A stretch of DNA of 8,843 bases, taken from NCBI GenBank assembly GCA_003557765.1, contig PWNO01000289.1, positions 1 through 8,843 on the forward strand. Direction: 5' to 3'. The DNA comes from Bacteroidales bacterium. Lineage in GTDB: Bacteria > Bacteroidota > Bacteroidia > Bacteroidales > UBA7960. How positions within the stretch are numbered: position 1 is the stretch's first letter; every line of letters starts with the position of its first letter. The notes below the pieces were generated by a model. That model did no database searches, was not told the origin of the DNA, and saw only the letters and a list, made by a program, of their open reading frames with translations. The translations under genes and the position numbers were made by a program. Positions 7,161-8,843 of this stretch are shown one piece after another.

Positions 7161-7168
7161 CAAAATTA
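7161..7168 (-). promoter_or_regulatory. -7 promoter element candidate for the serine hydrolase gene
   Basis: TAATTTTG on the minus strand matches TAnnTTTG exactly, with an expected transcription start about 25 bases upstream of ATG 7129. I see no TTTG at the -33 position, so the match is half of the consensus. Confidence 0.35.
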
Positions 7169-7243
7169 GGAAAAATAATGCATGTTGGTGCTTGTTTCAG
7201 GTTTGTTTTATATGCTTTTGGCATAAAAATTCACAAAAAGGAT

Positions 7244-7273
7244 TTTGGGATGATCATATTTTTATTATTTTTG
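7244..7273 (+). promoter_or_regulatory. Bacteroidota-type promoter for tRNA-Asn
   Basis: TTTG (7244-7247), an 18-base spacer and TATTTTTG (7266-7273) match the -33/-7 Bacteroidota consensus in both boxes. The start of transcription would fall near 7280, about 30 bases before the tRNA. The region is AT-rich and lies back to back with the hydrolase promoter candidate. Confidence 0.6.
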
Positions 7274-7279
7274 CACCGC

Positions 7280-7297
7280 AAAACCGCGCAAGGTTTT
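7280..7297 (+). repeat. Inverted repeat in the tRNA-Asn 5' leader
   Basis: AAAACC (7280-7285) and GGTTTT (7292-7297) pair around the loop GCGCAA. A flanking GC on each side could extend the stem past two unpaired T residues. It lies at the predicted start of the pre-tRNA leader, so it may influence leader folding or 5' processing. It may also be chance. Confidence 0.4.
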
Positions 7298-7311
7298 TTG
7301 CAAAGACGTAT

Positions 7312-7385
7312 TCCTCCTTAGCTCAGTTGGTTAGAGCATCTGACTGTTAATCAGAGGGTCCCTGGTTCGAGTCCAGGAGGGGGAG
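7312..7385 (+). tRNA. tRNA-Asn (anticodon GTT)
   Basis: A complete 74-base cloverleaf. The acceptor stem pairs TCCTCCT with AGGGGGA (one G-U). The D arm holds AGCTCAGTTGGTTAGAGC. The anticodon stem TCTGA/TCAGA encloses CTGTTAA, giving anticodon GTT. The T arm is CCTGG-TTCGAGT-CCAGG. The discriminator base is G, as expected for tRNA-Asn, and the 3' CCA is not encoded (the next bases are CAA). A promoter lies upstream and a terminator downstream, so it appears to be transcribed alone. Confidence 0.97.
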
Positions 7386-7395
7386 CAAGAGAATC

Positions 7396-7432
7396 AGCCA
7401 CTTACGATGAGATTGTAGGTGGCTTATTTTTT
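7396..7432 (+). terminator. Rho-independent terminator after tRNA-Asn
   Basis: AGCCACTTAC (7396-7405) pairs with GTAGGTGGCT (7415-7424) as a 10-bp stem with one G-U pair and a 9-base loop, followed by TATTTTTT. It begins 11 bases after the tRNA and points the same way. Confidence 0.8.
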
Positions 7433-7435
7433 GTT

Positions 7436-7459
7436 GAGCAAACAAAAGAGCAAACAATT
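7436..7459. repeat. Two-copy 12-base tandem repeat downstream of tRNA-Asn
   Basis: GAGCAAACAAAA and GAGCAAACAATT lie side by side, identical at 10 of 12 bases. A partial third copy, GCCAAACAA, is at 7473-7481. Its position just past a tRNA gene would fit integrase-binding or attachment-site remains, but no integrase is in view. The rest of 7460-7519 shows nothing I can name. Confidence 0.4.
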
Positions 7460-7519
7460 GATGAGATAACTTGCCAAACAATCCTCCATCACAAACCCCA
7501 CCTATCTCCTAAGAGGTCT

Positions 7520-7548
7520 AAAAAAAAGCACCCGCCGTAGCGAGTGCT
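7520..7548 (-). terminator. Rho-independent terminator of the FISUMP gene
   Basis: On the minus strand AGCACTCGC pairs with GCGGGTGCT (9 bp, one G-U) around TACG and is followed by eight T residues. It lies about 57 bases past the stop codon of the FISUMP-domain gene and ends its transcript before the oppositely oriented tRNA unit. Confidence 0.88.
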
Positions 7549-7604
7549 CTTAGGTTGTTAATGACAATGCCCCTTTTGTGCCCCTATTCATCCTCAGTGC
7601 TCAG

Positions 7605-8843
7605 CTAATCCCGGATGCACCGTACGCTAAACCCACGTGATCTATCATAATTGAAATCCCTAAACACATCGCCATAGTTTTGGAATATGCCACGAGGCAA
7701 AGCGAGCTTATTCTTAAATGTGACAGGTGTAGAAGACCACCAAAAGCCAACCCTTCCTATCCCGCTGAACTCCCCACCGGAAATTTCTATTCGGTGTCCA
7801 CCAGGTAAGGCTGAAAACCCAAATGCATCAAAACCTTTATGTATGTCGTGTGAGCTCCAGCGGGGATGTTCATAAGTATCGCACTCGCCACTCAAAGATG
7901 AACCAACTTGGCGGCAGGATTTAAGTGCATTGCCTGCACCATTGGTGTTTTTTTCGCGATTTGAATATCCTTGTGCAACCACATAATCAACCAACTGTGT
8001 CCACTCGGTATCGCTGGGCAAATGCCATCCCAGCGGGCAGGCATTCAAGGCAGCGGGCCAATTGTACAACGCCCCATAGTTCTGATAATTATCCGTGGCC
8101 TCTGCAGCTTGAACACTGGTACCTTCATATCCATAAACATAAAAATACGGTCTCGTTGCTGATCCTCCACCCGACCCGGAAACCGATGGAAAATACCTTA
8201 AATTCTCCGCCATCCAAACCTGATCACCAATCCTCACCCATCTGTACGTCTGTCCGTCACGGGGGTCGGTGAAGGTGCCTGTGGTTTTTGATTCAGCTAC
8301 ATCACAAGAAGCATATCCCAACCGATGCATCTCATTTAGTTTTATAGCATTAAGTGCTTCCATGTTTTTAATGTAATGCAAATATGGAGGATAGTCCGCT
8401 AGTCCAACTTTTTTGCTTTTCAGTATCTGAATCAAGTCATCAAAAAAAGAGGCCACTGCAATGATCGGCAGGGTTTGATTGATGTCTAAAGTTGATATGT
8501 GGTGTCGTTCAAAATGTTGTATGAGTTGCATTACGACATCCTCTTTAATTTGCTCATCTAAGTCATCATAAGATTGCCTGCTTTGATTATACAGTTGTCT
8601 GGCTACACCCAGCTTTAAAAAATCCCATCTATTACATAAAAATACCAGTGCATCTTGTTCTGACAGTTCACCTGTTGACAAGTAGTTGCGTGCAATGGAA
8701 TAAGCTTTTAGATAACTATTATAGCCATCATTTATTGTTGTTTGGGCTAGCCTTTCACTAACTTTGTCCGGTGTATTTACGGCAAAACGTATGATTTCCA
8801 AAACTGCATCATATGACAACTTCGAAACTGTAGTGTACCCTCC
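7605..8843 (-). CDS. FISUMP-domain protein with unrecognised helical N-terminal region; 5' end cut by window edge
   Basis: About 412 residues are visible. A TTG at 8819 could be read as a start, but the frame stays open to the window edge (GGYTTVSK precedes it), so I treat the gene as 5'-truncated. Residues up to about 180 look helical and charged, and I do not recognise them. The rest is a Fibrobacter succinogenes major paralogous (FISUMP, TIGR02145-type) domain: FTDPRDGQTYRWVRIGDQVW, then MAENLRY, GALYNWPAALNACPLGWHLP, GFSALPGG, WWSSTP and the terminal GFSVRCIRD. FISUMP domains are usually on secreted or surface proteins, and their fold is related to C-type lectin/sulfatase-modifying folds. 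No signal peptide can be judged here. The DNA is clearly AT-richer than the envelope cluster, suggesting a different origin. The C-terminal layout resembles variable regions of diversity-generating retroelements, but no such element is visible. A strong terminator follows the gene. Confidence 0.85.
   Translation of the reverse strand, partial: GGYTTVSKLSYDAVLEIIRFAVNTPDKVSERLAQTTINDGYNSYLKAYSIARNYLSTGELSEQDALVFLCNRWDFLKLGVARQLYNQSRQSYDDLDEQIKEDVVMQLIQHFERHHISTLDINQTLPIIAVASFFDDLIQILKSKKVGLADYPPYLHYIKNMEALNAIKLNEMHRLGYASCDVAESKTTGTFTDPRDGQTYRWVRIGDQVWMAENLRYFPSVSGSGGGSATRPYFYVYGYEGTSVQAAEATDNYQNYGALYNWPAALNACPLGWHLPSDTEWTQLVDYVVAQGYSNREKNTNGAGNALKSCRQVGSSLSGECDTYEHPRWSSHDIHKGFDAFGFSALPGGHRIEISGGEFSGIGRVGFWWSSTPVTFKNKLALPRGIFQNYGDVFRDFNYDRSRGFSVRCIRD

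Noticed and set aside
7520..7548. Hairpin after the FISUMP gene as a DGR initiation-of-mutagenic-homing element
   Set aside because: The long T-run and distance from the stop codon fit an ordinary terminator, and no template repeat or reverse transcriptase is present to support the other reading.
7386..7604. Remnant of an integrase gene after tRNA-Asn
   Set aside because: Reading the translations around the tandem repeats showed no integrase motif, and both terminators interrupt the stretch.
1..8843. CRISPR array, insertion sequence or complete phage-defence system
   Set aside because: No regularly spaced repeats of CRISPR length, no transposase, and no nuclease, helicase, methylase or toxin-antitoxin genes are visible.

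Overview
The window looks like a chromosome segment of a member of the Bacteroidota. The evidence is the gene content and order (dUTPase, TPR lipoprotein, DUF4292 lipoprotein, EnvC-like LytM protein, TatA, MltD-like transglycosylase), a FISUMP-domain protein, and promoter-like elements matching the Bacteroidota consensus (TTTG near -33, TAnnTTTG near -7). I cannot place it below phylum from sequence alone.

Positions 1-7129 carry seven genes, all on the minus strand. In transcription order they are: a membrane-anchored or exported serine hydrolase of the beta-lactamase family (5864-7129), dut (5257-5688), a TPR lipoprotein (3308-5074), a DUF4292 lipoprotein (2460-3266), an EnvC/M23-family coiled-coil protein with a degenerate LytM site (1098-2324), tatA (778-978), and an MltD-type lytic transglycosylase cut by the left edge (1-821). 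From dut to the transglycosylase this looks like a cell-envelope gene cluster: lipoproteins, control of peptidoglycan hydrolysis, and protein export. A good promoter match just upstream of tatA suggests that tatA and the transglycosylase can also be transcribed separately.

Positions 7130-7604 hold divergent promoter candidates, one for the hydrolase leftward and one for a tRNA-Asn(GTT) gene rightward at 7312-7385. A rho-independent terminator for the tRNA follows, then a short tandem repeat, then a strong minus-strand terminator at 7520-7548.

Positions 7605-8843 hold one minus-strand gene, cut by the right edge. It joins an unrecognised helical N-terminal region to a C-terminal FISUMP domain. 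The DNA here is clearly AT-richer than the left part, so the tRNA may mark the edge of an acquired region. The C-terminus resembles the variable-region layout of diversity-generating retroelement targets, but no reverse transcriptase or template repeat is in the window, so this is only a hypothesis.

I did not find a complete new system. The best leads are the FISUMP protein beside the tRNA and the short repeated motifs in the intergenic spacers.
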